Below, in pieces: positions 14,377-22,159 of a DNA stretch of 22,159 nt; the stretch's first letter is position 1; each line of letters begins with the position of its first letter. Source of the DNA: a virus. The position numbers and the translations under genes are program-made. The stretch covers positions 1 through 22,159 of IMG/VR virus record IMGVR_UViG_3300010883_000566. The stretch is one strand, 5' to 3'. The notes below the pieces were generated by a model. That model had not been told where the DNA came from. It saw only the letters and a list, made by a program, of their open reading frames with translations, and searched no databases.

Positions 14377-16784
14377 TGAATTATGCGTTAGATACATGGG
14401 ATTCTTCTGCATATTCTCCTGAGACTACGGCTGCCGTCAATGAGGGCGGTTTTGCTGAAAACCTTAATGCGGCATGGCTGGGGTTTGCATCTATGGATGC
14501 CAGCCAATCTCAAGACTTCATCCGCCATGATATTTGGCGCGAGGCAATTGCCACCATTAATGAAACAACCGGGTCTGATTTTTTCTCCCCAGCTTCATAT
14601 TTAAATATCGGCGTTGGAATTTCCGCAACGAAGGGCCACCCAGAAGAAATGTATCGATGGAAGGCAGAGCAGATATTCGATCATGTTCGCGAAAACGCGG
14701 ATTTGCTTCCAGAAGAAATAACTTCAATGAACTTTGAATCAATTGATTTGAGAACAATTGATATGGCCCAACAGGCACAAAAAGAATTGGCAGAAATAAC
14801 TAACACATCAACTAGCTTTTCAAACCAAGCGGCTAGGTTCATAGGCATGATTGCTGGTGGTGGCACAGATCCAGGTATGGTTCCATTCTTACTCGCTGGG
14901 GGCGGCTCTGGGACAGTCCTAAAGGTAGCATTCCGCGAGGCGGTAATCGGCGCTGGGGCAACGGCGTATGTACAGCCAGCCGTAGCGGATTGGTATAAAG
15001 AGCTTGGTTATGATTACACCTGGAAAGACTTTCGGAACAACGTAACTGCCGGGGCCGTTGGTGGCGCTGCGTTTGGCGTTGCTTTAAAGGGCGCTGGGTC
15101 TGGTATTCGCTTGACTAACAATCAGATGAAAAAAGGCATTAAGGTTCTAAGCGATAATGTTAATGGCGTTGATGTCAGAACTAGAGCGTTGATTGATCTG
15201 TTAGACAGCGCGGATGATCTTAAATTTACTAACCCTGGTCGTGATCTTCTTATTCACGAGGCCAGACTTATTGAAGCGGAAAGGGCGATTGGCAATAACG
15301 AAACGCCAAGGATAACCCTATTAACTACAGATAACGTTAGGCCAGAAGTTTATGAAAGATGGGCTAAACCATCAGATAATATTAATGGGATTGTCTTTAA
15401 ATTTAATCCCGATGAAATTAGCGCTGACGCAAAAACATTTCAATACAAATCTGATGGTGATGAGTTTGGTGTAACCGAAGCCCTGCGCAAAGAAACGGTT
15501 TGGGATATACAGCAAGCTGGTACAATTACAGTTTATGAATATGCAGACGGGCGCCTGGTTATTGCTGATGGGCACCAAAGACTAGGACTTGCAAGGCGCA
15601 TAAAGAAACAAGATCCCAGCCAAGATGTTTTTCTCATTGGATATAAAATGAAGGAAACGGATGGAATTACTCCTGGCGAAGCAAGGGTTAATGCTGCGTT
15701 GATCAATATTAAACTTGGCACTGGTTCGTTAATCGATGCCGCAAAGGTATTTCGTGACGCTCCAGAGCGTATGTACGAAATAAAAAAGAACTCTGAACAC
15801 ATCAGGCAAGCAAAAAACTTATCGTATTTAACCCAGGATGCTTTTGGTTCGATTGTAAATGAGGTTATTGTACCGATTTATGGCTCCATCATCGGGCGCA
15901 TACTGCGCGATAAACCTGATTTGCAACAAAGCGCAATTGCTATTGTTCAAAAGTCTGCCCCAGAAAATGCGTTCCAGGTGGAAGCGATAGTGACACAAAT
16001 CCGCTATGCCGACTTTGAAGAAATAAAACAGATTTCTCTATTCGGGGAAGAAAGCAACATCGAAAGCCTGTTCCCGCAACGGGCAAAAATCCTGGATGAA
16101 TCAATTAAGCTGCTAAGAAAAGACAAAGCGACGTTTGAAACTATTACCAAGAACTCGGAAAAACTAGAAGATGCCGGCAATCAACTGGCAAAAGATGTTA
16201 ATGAAAGGATGGCGCAGACAAATGCCCAAGCAATCGAAATCATCAAAGTTAACGCCAACAGAAAGGGCGCCCTCTCAGACGCTCTCTCAGCCGCAGCAAG
16301 AGATGCCAAAATCACAGGAAGCTATACCAAGTCTGTCAAAAACTTTGTCGAATCTATCAGAAGAGCAATGGAATCGAATGAACTCTCTATCATCGATGTT
16401 GGCAGAATTGAATATTCTTTCGACACTCCGTCTGCGATCAGCCGCAGTGAAATCACAAGAGAGCCGCTTACAGATGGATTCGACAACCCCTACGGAGATG
16501 CCGTAAACCAACAGACTGATCAACTCGCCCTGGATATGCTGGGCGAGCCAGAAATAGATATCGCTTTGCCCCGCGTCAAGGCCGAATTGACCGCTGCCGA
16601 TAAACAAATTAATGATGTTCTCACGGGTGACTTGTTTGATGATATGGATATGGAAATCCCATTTGGCACGATTATGGACGAATCAAACCAAACTGTTTCC
16701 CAGACGTTGACAGTTAGGGAAATAAAACGAATGGTTGATGATGAAGATGCTTTAATTAAACGCTTGGGAGTTTGCTCAATATGA
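14376..16784 (+). CDS. Large internal virion protein with ParB-like domain (polyvalent type)
   Basis: An 802-residue protein. Residues 155-230 are rich in glycine, alanine and apolar residues (ARFIGMIAGGGTDPGMVPFL, GAVGGAAFGVALKGAGSG) and could insert into membranes. Residues about 320-455 form a ParB-like domain: IVFKFNPDEISADAKTFQYK, a D-E-F-G-V segment, then WDIQQAGTITVYEYADGRLV followed by ADGHQRLGLARR (DGHQRL at 398-403) and later LGTGSLIDAAKVFRD. Such ParB/sulfiredoxin-superfamily domains bind nucleotides or DNA and are common in polyvalent proteins thought to be injected with phage DNA. Residues after 480 are helical. It lies between two other large virion genes, so injection with the genome is likely; its activity is unknown. 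Confidence 0.7.
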   Translation: MNYALDTWDSSAYSPETTAAVNEGGFAENLNAAWLGFASMDASQSQDFIRHDIWREAIATINETTGSDFFSPASYLNIGVGISATKGHPEEMYRWKAEQIFDHVRENADLLPEEITSMNFESIDLRTIDMAQQAQKELAEITNTSTSFSNQAARFIGMIAGGGTDPGMVPFLLAGGGSGTVLKVAFREAVIGAGATAYVQPAVADWYKELGYDYTWKDFRNNVTAGAVGGAAFGVALKGAGSGIRLTNNQMKKGIKVLSDNVNGVDVRTRALIDLLDSADDLKFTNPGRDLLIHEARLIEAERAIGNNETPRITLLTTDNVRPEVYERWAKPSDNINGIVFKFNPDEISADAKTFQYKSDGDEFGVTEALRKETVWDIQQAGTITVYEYADGRLVIADGHQRLGLARRIKKQDPSQDVFLIGYKMKETDGITPGEARVNAALINIKLGTGSLIDAAKVFRDAPERMYEIKKNSEHIRQAKNLSYLTQDAFGSIVNEVIVPIYGSIIGRILRDKPDLQQSAIAIVQKSAPENAFQVEAIVTQIRYADFEEIKQISLFGEESNIESLFPQRAKILDESIKLLRKDKATFETITKNSEKLEDAGNQLAKDVNERMAQTNAQAIEIIKVNANRKGALSDALSAAARDAKITGSYTKSVKNFVESIRRAMESNELSIIDVGRIEYSFDTPSAISRSEITREPLTDGFDNPYGDAVNQQTDQLALDMLGEPEIDIALPRVKAELTAADKQINDVLTGDLFDDMDMEIPFGTIMDESNQTVSQTLTVREIKRMVDDEDALIKRLGVCSI

Positions 16785-19348
16785 CCTTTGAAGATTGCAT
16801 TAGGCAGGGCGTTACAAACAACGAGATCACGGCTGACCAGGCAAGTGAGGCCATAGATCTTTTTACAGAACTAAGAGAGCAATACAATAAACAGCTAGGC
16901 CCAGGGCCAGCGGCATCTAAGGCTGCTATTGATGCTGCCGAGGCAGTAAAGCGCCAGGCAATACAGCGCAAGCGTCGGACGCTTTTGCAAGCCCAGGCAT
17001 GGAAGCAAATCAAAAAAGATTTCTCTGAATATAATCTTGATGCTCGTCAGGCCACTCTTAATGATCTTAATAAAAAACTTAGATCATCAACAAGCCCGGC
17101 TGAGATTAAAAAATTAAAGGAACAGATTAAGGATATAAGCACTGGTGATGCGGCAAACGCGGCACTGTCTTTGATTGAGCAAGATACTATTTCAAAATAC
17201 TCAAGCGTTGCTCAGCTGCGCGACGGTATTACGCGCAGAACTACGGCGATGATGGATCAATACCTGGCTACATTCCGTCGTAACCTGGTCGGGGAAACCC
17301 GTAACAAGGCGCAATTAAAAAATGTTGTTCGGGAAATCTTTGGGGAAAATACCGGCGATAGCGCGGCTAGTGAAATGGCGCAAGCGTGGAAGAAGGCGTC
17401 CGATTATTTACGCACCAGGTTCAACTCAGTTGGCGGAGCAATATCTGCCCGTTTTGATTGGGGAATGCCACAGAACCACAACTCCTTGGAAGTAAAAGCT
17501 GCTGGCTTTGAAAATTGGCTTGATTTCACTCTTGGCAAGTTAAATCTGGAAAAGATGATTGACGAGCGCACTGGTTTTAAATTTACGCCCACAACAATAA
17601 AAATCACACTTCGGGATGTTTGGGAAACAATCGGAACAGAGGGTTATAATAAATTAAAAGATACGGGTTTCCGTGGCGGAAAGTCGGTTGCCTCACGCAA
17701 TACGGATCACCGTTTCTTGGTTTTTAACAACGCCGATGATTGGATGAAATACCAGGAACGATTTGGAAACCCAAATGCGTTTGACGTTATGATTGGGCAT
17801 ATCGATGTTATGGCACGAGACATTGCACTGATGGAGCGCTTGGGGCCAAACCCATCTGCTACAATTAACTTCATTCAACAAACATTAAAAAAAGAAGCAT
17901 CCGGGGGCAGTAAGCGTAAAATCAACAGGGCAAATGCAAAAGCCGATCGGCTGGCTGTTCTTTATGATGGTGTTACTGGACGGGACAATGCGCCTATTAA
18001 TGGCTCTTTTGCAACGGTATTGGCCGGCACAAGACAGGTATTGCAATCTGCACAGTTAGGATATGCAGCTGTAGCTGCCCTTGCTTCTGACATAAACTTC
18101 AACCGCATTGCCCGGGCTTTTAATGGTTTGCCACAGGCAAACACTTTAAATGGGTATCTTAAATACATGAACCCTCTTAGCCTTGAAGAAAAAGGCCGGA
18201 TCGCAATCAGGATGGGGCTAATTGCAGACGGATGGTCTGCTATTGCGTCCGCGCAGATGCGTTTTGTGGGTGATCTGTCTGGCCCAGAAATTACGCGAAG
18301 AATGTCTGATTTTGTTATGAGAGCGTCACTCTTGTCGCCCTGGACTCAGGCTGGCCGCTGGGCCTTCGGTATGGAGTTTCTGGGCACATTGGCAGATAAC
18401 GTTGGCAAAGAGTTTATGGAACTTAACCCAGACCTTAGAGGCGCTATGGAGCGCTACAGCATAGGCGCCGATCGATGGGATATCATTAGATCTTCTCCGC
18501 TATACGAAGATAGAGGGGCTACCTTTGTCCGGGCCAACAACATTGCCGAAAGGTTGGACATTGATCCTCGTCTGGCGGATGATGTGGCGACAAAACTGTT
18601 AATAATGATTGATACGGAAACTAACTTTGCGGTTCCAAGTACATCGTTGCGTGGCCGAACTGCCCTTAAAGGCAACACCAGGCCAGGATCGCTTCCTGGT
18701 GAATTATTAAGATCATTCGCTATGTATAAAAGTTTTGGCGTTACCCTAGTAAATACTCATATCATGCGCGGTTTGAATATGCCAAGTGCTGCTGGCAAAG
18801 GTAAATACCTGGCGGACTTTATTATATCATCAACATTGATAGGCGCTCTTACTATTCAAATGAAAGAAATGTCAAAGGGCCGAGATCCAGCCCCGATGTT
18901 TGGTGACGATGCTGAAAAATTCTGGGGCGGCGCATTTCTACAGGGTGGTGGCGTTGGTATCTTCGGGGATTTCTTATTCAATGACGTAAATAGATTTGGC
19001 GGCGGCATTTCGGAAACCATTGCTGGCCCAGTGATCGGTCTACTTAACGACGCTAGAAAACTCACCATAGGCAACGCGGCCCAAATGGTTACTGGGCAGG
19101 ATTCAAATATAGCTACTGAAATGGTTGGATTTACGCAACGTTATCTGCCTGGTTCGAGGATTTGGTATGTCAACCTTGCGTTAGAGCGAGGCATTTGGGA
19201 TCAATTAAAAATTATGACAAACCCAAAATCAACACAGAAAATCAGATCAATAGAACGCAAATATAAAAGGCGAGGACAGGAGTATTGGTGGAAGCTAGGG
19301 GAAACATCTCCAAAAAGGGCGCCGAGATTATCAAATATTCTGGAATAA
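16781..19348 (+). CDS. Large conserved virion/ejection protein of the F116/BPP-1-type module
   Basis: An 855-residue protein. The N-terminal 120 residues are charged and helical (AEAVKRQAIQRKRRTLLQAQ). The C-terminal third is very like a protein recurring in short-tailed phages and prophages of Proteobacteria: GNTRPGSLPGELLRSFAMYK, an apolar segment near residues 675-695 (YLADFIISSTLIGALTIQM), KGRDPAPMF, FWGGAFLQGGGVGIFGDFLF with NDVNRFGGG, and ERGIWDQLKIMTNP close to the end. I know no proven function; the apolar segment and the position suggest a channel or ejection role comparable with the C-terminal part of T7 gp16. I chose ATG 16781 (ATGA overlap with the preceding stop, GGGAG at 16766-16770) over TTG 16772, which is too near that site. 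Confidence 0.72.
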   Translation: MTFEDCIRQGVTNNEITADQASEAIDLFTELREQYNKQLGPGPAASKAAIDAAEAVKRQAIQRKRRTLLQAQAWKQIKKDFSEYNLDARQATLNDLNKKLRSSTSPAEIKKLKEQIKDISTGDAANAALSLIEQDTISKYSSVAQLRDGITRRTTAMMDQYLATFRRNLVGETRNKAQLKNVVREIFGENTGDSAASEMAQAWKKASDYLRTRFNSVGGAISARFDWGMPQNHNSLEVKAAGFENWLDFTLGKLNLEKMIDERTGFKFTPTTIKITLRDVWETIGTEGYNKLKDTGFRGGKSVASRNTDHRFLVFNNADDWMKYQERFGNPNAFDVMIGHIDVMARDIALMERLGPNPSATINFIQQTLKKEASGGSKRKINRANAKADRLAVLYDGVTGRDNAPINGSFATVLAGTRQVLQSAQLGYAAVAALASDINFNRIARAFNGLPQANTLNGYLKYMNPLSLEEKGRIAIRMGLIADGWSAIASAQMRFVGDLSGPEITRRMSDFVMRASLLSPWTQAGRWAFGMEFLGTLADNVGKEFMELNPDLRGAMERYSIGADRWDIIRSSPLYEDRGATFVRANNIAERLDIDPRLADDVATKLLIMIDTETNFAVPSTSLRGRTALKGNTRPGSLPGELLRSFAMYKSFGVTLVNTHIMRGLNMPSAAGKGKYLADFIISSTLIGALTIQMKEMSKGRDPAPMFGDDAEKFWGGAFLQGGGVGIFGDFLFNDVNRFGGGISETIAGPVIGLLNDARKLTIGNAAQMVTGQDSNIATEMVGFTQRYLPGSRIWYVNLALERGIWDQLKIMTNPKSTQKIRSIERKYKRRGQEYWWKLGETSPKRAPRLSNILE

Positions 19349-19393
19349 CTAAATTAAATCTGCTATAAGGTCATTAAATAAGCGAGGTTTTAC

Positions 19394-21880
19394 ATGAGCG
19401 ATATCCCTATCAACCCAGTTACCCGTCGGGTGCAGTTCACAGGTAACACTGGAACTGGGCCTTTTGCGTTTACATTTAACATATACGCGGCGAGCGATAT
19501 CGCTGTTTATAAAAACAGCACACTGCTGACGCTGACTACACATTACACTGTATCAATAGCGTCAAACGGGACGGGATCTATATCGCTTACTGGCTCTGGG
19601 TCTGGATCTGCACTAATTTCAAGTGATGTTTTAACGATCGTTGGCGCTAGAGCATTAAGCCGGACAACAGACTTTGTTACAGCCGGTGATTTACGGGCTG
19701 TTTCTCTAAATGAAGAACTTGATTCTAGCGTTATCATGTCTCAACAGCTTGACGAAAAATCAGACCGAGCTTTAAAGTTTGACCAATTTGACGTTTACGG
19801 CAGTGCGACATTGCCGGTTAAGGCCGCCCGCTTAGGCACGGTTCTTGGTTTCAACGCAACAACTGGCAATCCAGAGGCTGGCCCGACAATTGCAGACGTT
19901 TCAGCGCTATCCGCAATTACCGCAGATATTGCTACTCTTGCAGATATCCAGGATGGAACGGTTGCAACATCGGCTATTACAAATGTAAATACAGTTAGGG
20001 CTAATGTAACTACTGTTGCTGGCATATCGGGAAATGTAACTACAGTTGCGGGGATATCTGGAAATATTAGTACTGTTGTTACCAACATCACAGACATTCA
20101 GAATGCAGAGGAAAATGCAGCGGCCGCTATTGTAGCAAAAAATGCGGCAGTAGTAGCGCAGGGCGCTGCTGAGACAGCAAAAACAGCAGCGGAAGCCGCG
20201 CTGGATTCGTTTACCGATACATACCTGGGCGCTTTCTCATCTGATCCAAGCGCGGATAATGACGGAAATGCACTTACCGCTGGTGATCTTTATTTCAACA
20301 CAACATCTAATATTATGAAAGTTTATAACGGCAGTGCTTGGCAAGCCGTTGCTTTATCTGCTGCTGATTTCTTAACCACGGCTAATAATTTATCTGATCT
20401 TGCCAATGCTGGCACGGCAAGAGGTAATCTTGGATTAGGTACTGTAGCAACTACTGCCGCAACCGCTTATGTAGCTAAGACTTCTGCAACTGGCTCTGGC
20501 GGTTTGCCCGCTGGCACTACAGCCCAACGTGATGGCTCGCCCGCCGCTGGGTACATGAGGTATAATTCTTCAACAAGCAGCTTTGAGGGTTACTCTGGCT
20601 CTGCTTGGGGAGCAATCCCTACCGACACCACAGGTGGGCTTGCCTATCTGGGGGCCACTGTTGGAACCTCGTCCCAAGTTTTAACTAGCGATGGCTCTGG
20701 AGCCCCAGCTTGGGCAGACGCTGCTGGCGGCGGCATTGATTGGCAGTCTTCTATCGTTACGGGATCGACATTAACAGCAGTCGCGGGACGAGGCTATTGG
20801 GTCGACACGACTTTAAATGCTTGCACCGTCACGCTTCCAGGCTCTGCAAGCGTTGGCGATACATTGGTATTTGTTGATTATGCTCGAAAATGGGCAACAA
20901 ATAATTTAACAATAAACCAAAACTCTTTGAAATTTCAAGGATTTACAAGCCCAGCGCCTGTTTATGATACAGCGGGACAATCTGTTAGCATTGTTTATTC
21001 TGGGGCCGCAAAGGGCTGGACTCCAACAGTGGATGACTCCGTTACAAACGAAGTGCCTCAAACGACTACGTTAGCCTTTGTGGTCGTTGGCGGCGGCGGC
21101 GGAGGAGGGTCATATCGCGCTGGCGGCGGCGGCGGTGGGGGATTCCGAACTGGAAATTCGTCAGCTTTGGCGGCTGGCACAACTGTTACCCTAACCGTTG
21201 GGGCTGGCGGAGCAACCAGCACTACTGTTGGCGCGGTTGGATCAGTATCATCGATTGCAGCGACTGGCACAACAACTATAACTTCGGCTGGCGGCGGCGG
21301 CGGTGGGAACCCAGCGGCTGTGCCTTCAGCGGGGGGCAGCGGCGGCGGGGCTGCAAAAGATGGAACTGGGGCGGCGGGTAACACTCCAAGCACATCACCA
21401 TCTCAAGGCAGTAATGGAGGAAATGGCACGGCTGGAACTGGCAAGTACGGCGCTGGCGGCGGCGGCGGGGCCTCGGCGGTTGGTGCGGTTGGCACAGACT
21501 CAACAGGCGGAAACGGCGGTGCGGGGACGGCAAGTAGTATAACTGGCTCAGCAGTTACTCGCGCTGGCGGCGGCGGTGGTGGGGCTATATTTTCAGCGCC
21601 AGAATCAAGTGGAGGCGCTGGAGGCGGCGGCGATTCTCCATCAAATTCCAACGGGGATGCGGGAACAGCCAACACTGGCGGGGGAGGCGGTGGCGCAAAT
21701 TCAACTGATGACTCTACTAAAAACAGTGGAGGCGCGGGAGGAACAGGCGTTGTGATAATAAGTATGCTTGATGCCGTTTACTCTGGAACGACCACAGGTT
21801 CTCCAACGGTTGCAACTGGGGTCAGCGGACAAACTGTTTTGACATTTACTGGCACTGGTACTTATACTTGCATCTCATAA
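19394..21880 (+). CDS. Tail fibre/adhesin with glycine-rich C-terminal domain
   Basis: An 828-residue protein, probably the receptor-binding fibre. Residues 1-140 resemble the virion-attachment domain of T7 gp17-like fibres (NPVTRRVQFTGNTGTGPFAF, DLRAVSLNEELDSSVIMSQQ). Residues 200-235 contain ten-residue repeats (NVTTVAGISG). Residues 235-275 are an alanine-rich coiled coil (AAAIVAKNAAVVAQGAAETA). Then comes a module GDLYFNTTSNIMKVYNGSAW common in marine-phage fibres, followed by beta-rich segments. From about residue 565 to 785 glycine dominates (VVGGGGGGGSYRAGGGGGGG), like the polyglycine-II packed tips of some phage adhesins. GAGG (19383-19386) serves the ATG. The glycine-rich part likely contacts the receptor; this is inferred. 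Confidence 0.85.
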   Translation: MSDIPINPVTRRVQFTGNTGTGPFAFTFNIYAASDIAVYKNSTLLTLTTHYTVSIASNGTGSISLTGSGSGSALISSDVLTIVGARALSRTTDFVTAGDLRAVSLNEELDSSVIMSQQLDEKSDRALKFDQFDVYGSATLPVKAARLGTVLGFNATTGNPEAGPTIADVSALSAITADIATLADIQDGTVATSAITNVNTVRANVTTVAGISGNVTTVAGISGNISTVVTNITDIQNAEENAAAAIVAKNAAVVAQGAAETAKTAAEAALDSFTDTYLGAFSSDPSADNDGNALTAGDLYFNTTSNIMKVYNGSAWQAVALSAADFLTTANNLSDLANAGTARGNLGLGTVATTAATAYVAKTSATGSGGLPAGTTAQRDGSPAAGYMRYNSSTSSFEGYSGSAWGAIPTDTTGGLAYLGATVGTSSQVLTSDGSGAPAWADAAGGGIDWQSSIVTGSTLTAVAGRGYWVDTTLNACTVTLPGSASVGDTLVFVDYARKWATNNLTINQNSLKFQGFTSPAPVYDTAGQSVSIVYSGAAKGWTPTVDDSVTNEVPQTTTLAFVVVGGGGGGGSYRAGGGGGGGFRTGNSSALAAGTTVTLTVGAGGATSTTVGAVGSVSSIAATGTTTITSAGGGGGGNPAAVPSAGGSGGGAAKDGTGAAGNTPSTSPSQGSNGGNGTAGTGKYGAGGGGGASAVGAVGTDSTGGNGGAGTASSITGSAVTRAGGGGGGAIFSAPESSGGAGGGGDSPSNSNGDAGTANTGGGGGGANSTDDSTKNSGGAGGTGVVIISMLDAVYSGTTTGSPTVATGVSGQTVLTFTGTGTYTCIS
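20003..20092 (+). repeat. Three diverged 30-bp tandem repeats within the fibre gene
   Basis: Units at 20003-20032, 20033-20062 and 20063-20092 encode NVTTVAGISG, NVTTVAGISG and the diverged NISTVVTNIT. The first two are identical as protein but differ at several third codon positions, so they are old and not recently copied. They lead into the coiled-coil part of the shaft and probably form repeating shaft turns. Confidence 0.75.
21087..21760 (+). repeat. GGC-rich imperfect repeats encoding polyglycine segments
   Basis: Several clusters of GGC/GGN codons (around 21088-21108, 21121-21142, 21290-21306, 21336-21350, 21460-21472, 21566-21582, 21620-21634 and 21679-21695) encode runs of four to seven glycines spaced by short serine/threonine/alanine-rich loops. 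GGC triplet runs such as these are prone to slippage and recombination, which would lengthen or shorten glycine strands without breaking the frame. Confidence 0.75.
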
Positions 21881-21896
21881 TCGATAGGAATTAATC

Positions 21897-22159
21897 ATGG
21901 CGCTTTTTGCAAAAATAGGCTTAAACTCAAAGGTTATTGCGGTGCAATCAGTTCATAACAATGAACTGCTTGATGCTGATGGAGTTGAGCAAGAGGTCAA
22001 TGGAGCTAGCTTTCTGACTGGCTTAACGGGCTGGTCAATTTGGAAACAAACATCCTATAATACGCGCCGTGGCGTTCATTCTTTGGGCGGCACGCCGTTA
22101 AGAAAAAATCTTGCAGGGATAGGCTTTACTTACGATGAAGATAGGGATGCTTTTATTGA
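21897..22159 (+). CDS. Marine-phage structural protein, 3' end off window
   Basis: The gene begins at ATG 21897 with AGGA nine bases upstream and remains open at the right edge, giving 87 complete codons. The sequence MALFAKIGLNSKVIAVQSVH leads into SFLTGLTGWSIWKQTSYNT, GGTPLRKNLAGIGFTYDED and DAFI. The string R-K-N-(Y/L)-A-G-I-G-(Y/F)-T-Y-D-x-x-x-D-A-F-I is familiar to me from a short protein found near fibre genes in many marine phages, where it is usually annotated as hypothetical or tail-fibre related. It likely is a virion or fibre-assembly protein. The function is unproven, and I have no view of its C-terminus. Confidence 0.75.
   Translation, partial: MALFAKIGLNSKVIAVQSVHNNELLDADGVEQEVNGASFLTGLTGWSIWKQTSYNTRRGVHSLGGTPLRKNLAGIGFTYDEDRDAFI

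Noticed and set aside
14376-16784. Calling the ParB-like gene a plasmid-type partition protein
   Set aside because: No ParA partner or HTH in the expected place, and the gene lies among large virion genes; only the ParB-like core domain is shared.
21058-21675. Minus-strand proline-rich frames opposite the fibre's glycine region
   Set aside because: Glycine GGC codons read backwards give GCC and CCG codons, so open proline/alanine frames arise automatically; they lack starts with ribosome binding sites.
19394-22159. Diversity-generating retroelement, considered because the virion module recalls BPP-1
   Set aside because: No reverse transcriptase and no template/variable repeat pair with adenine-directed differences is visible in the window.

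Overview
The window is part of a tailed double-stranded DNA phage (or prophage) genome with a short-tailed, podovirus-type virion module. Every well-recognised gene is a phage gene; no ribosomal RNA, tRNA, integrase, transposase or CRISPR array was seen. The virion module is built like the T7/BPP-1/F116 podovirus groups: terminase, portal, Bbp19-like protein, scaffold, capsid, two tail tubular proteins, a set of ejection proteins and a fibre. The fibre and the last, cut-off gene resemble proteins common in marine phages, so a marine bacterial host, perhaps an alphaproteobacterium, is likely. That host assignment is inference.

Layout. Positions 1-1077 are read leftward: a DUF1376/YdaU-type replication protein with a DnaT-like C-terminal domain, overlapped by a second gene that runs off the left edge. 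A possible lambda-style replication origin (11-bp iterons, AT-rich stretch, palindrome) lies inside the first of these genes. Positions 1078-1349 are a divergent control region with an intrinsic terminator, an 11-bp inverted repeat and a sigma70-like promoter, all pointing right.

From 1350 to the right edge everything is read rightward with tiny gaps or overlaps, as one late operon. The order is: an 78-aa protein with an SSB-like tail, small terminase-like protein, HTH protein, large terminase, GNAT-fold protein, a small unknown, portal, Bbp19-like protein, scaffold, major capsid protein, small capsid-associated protein, tail tubular proteins A and B, four likely internal/ejection proteins, a tail fibre with a polyglycine C-terminal domain, and a partial marine-phage structural gene. 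The terminase subunits package DNA through the portal into a shell built from capsid and scaffold proteins. The tail tubular proteins form the short tail, the ejection proteins are expected to leave first on infection, and the fibre binds the host.

The most unusual points are: a private promoter and strongly folded leader in front of the capsid gene, whose last hairpin pairs with the Shine-Dalgarno sequence; the origin-like block inside the replication gene, with a tandem repeat that could also shift the reading frame; a ParB-like domain inside a presumed virion ejection protein; and a glycine-rich fibre tip. No lysis genes or recognisable peptidoglycan hydrolase occur in the window.
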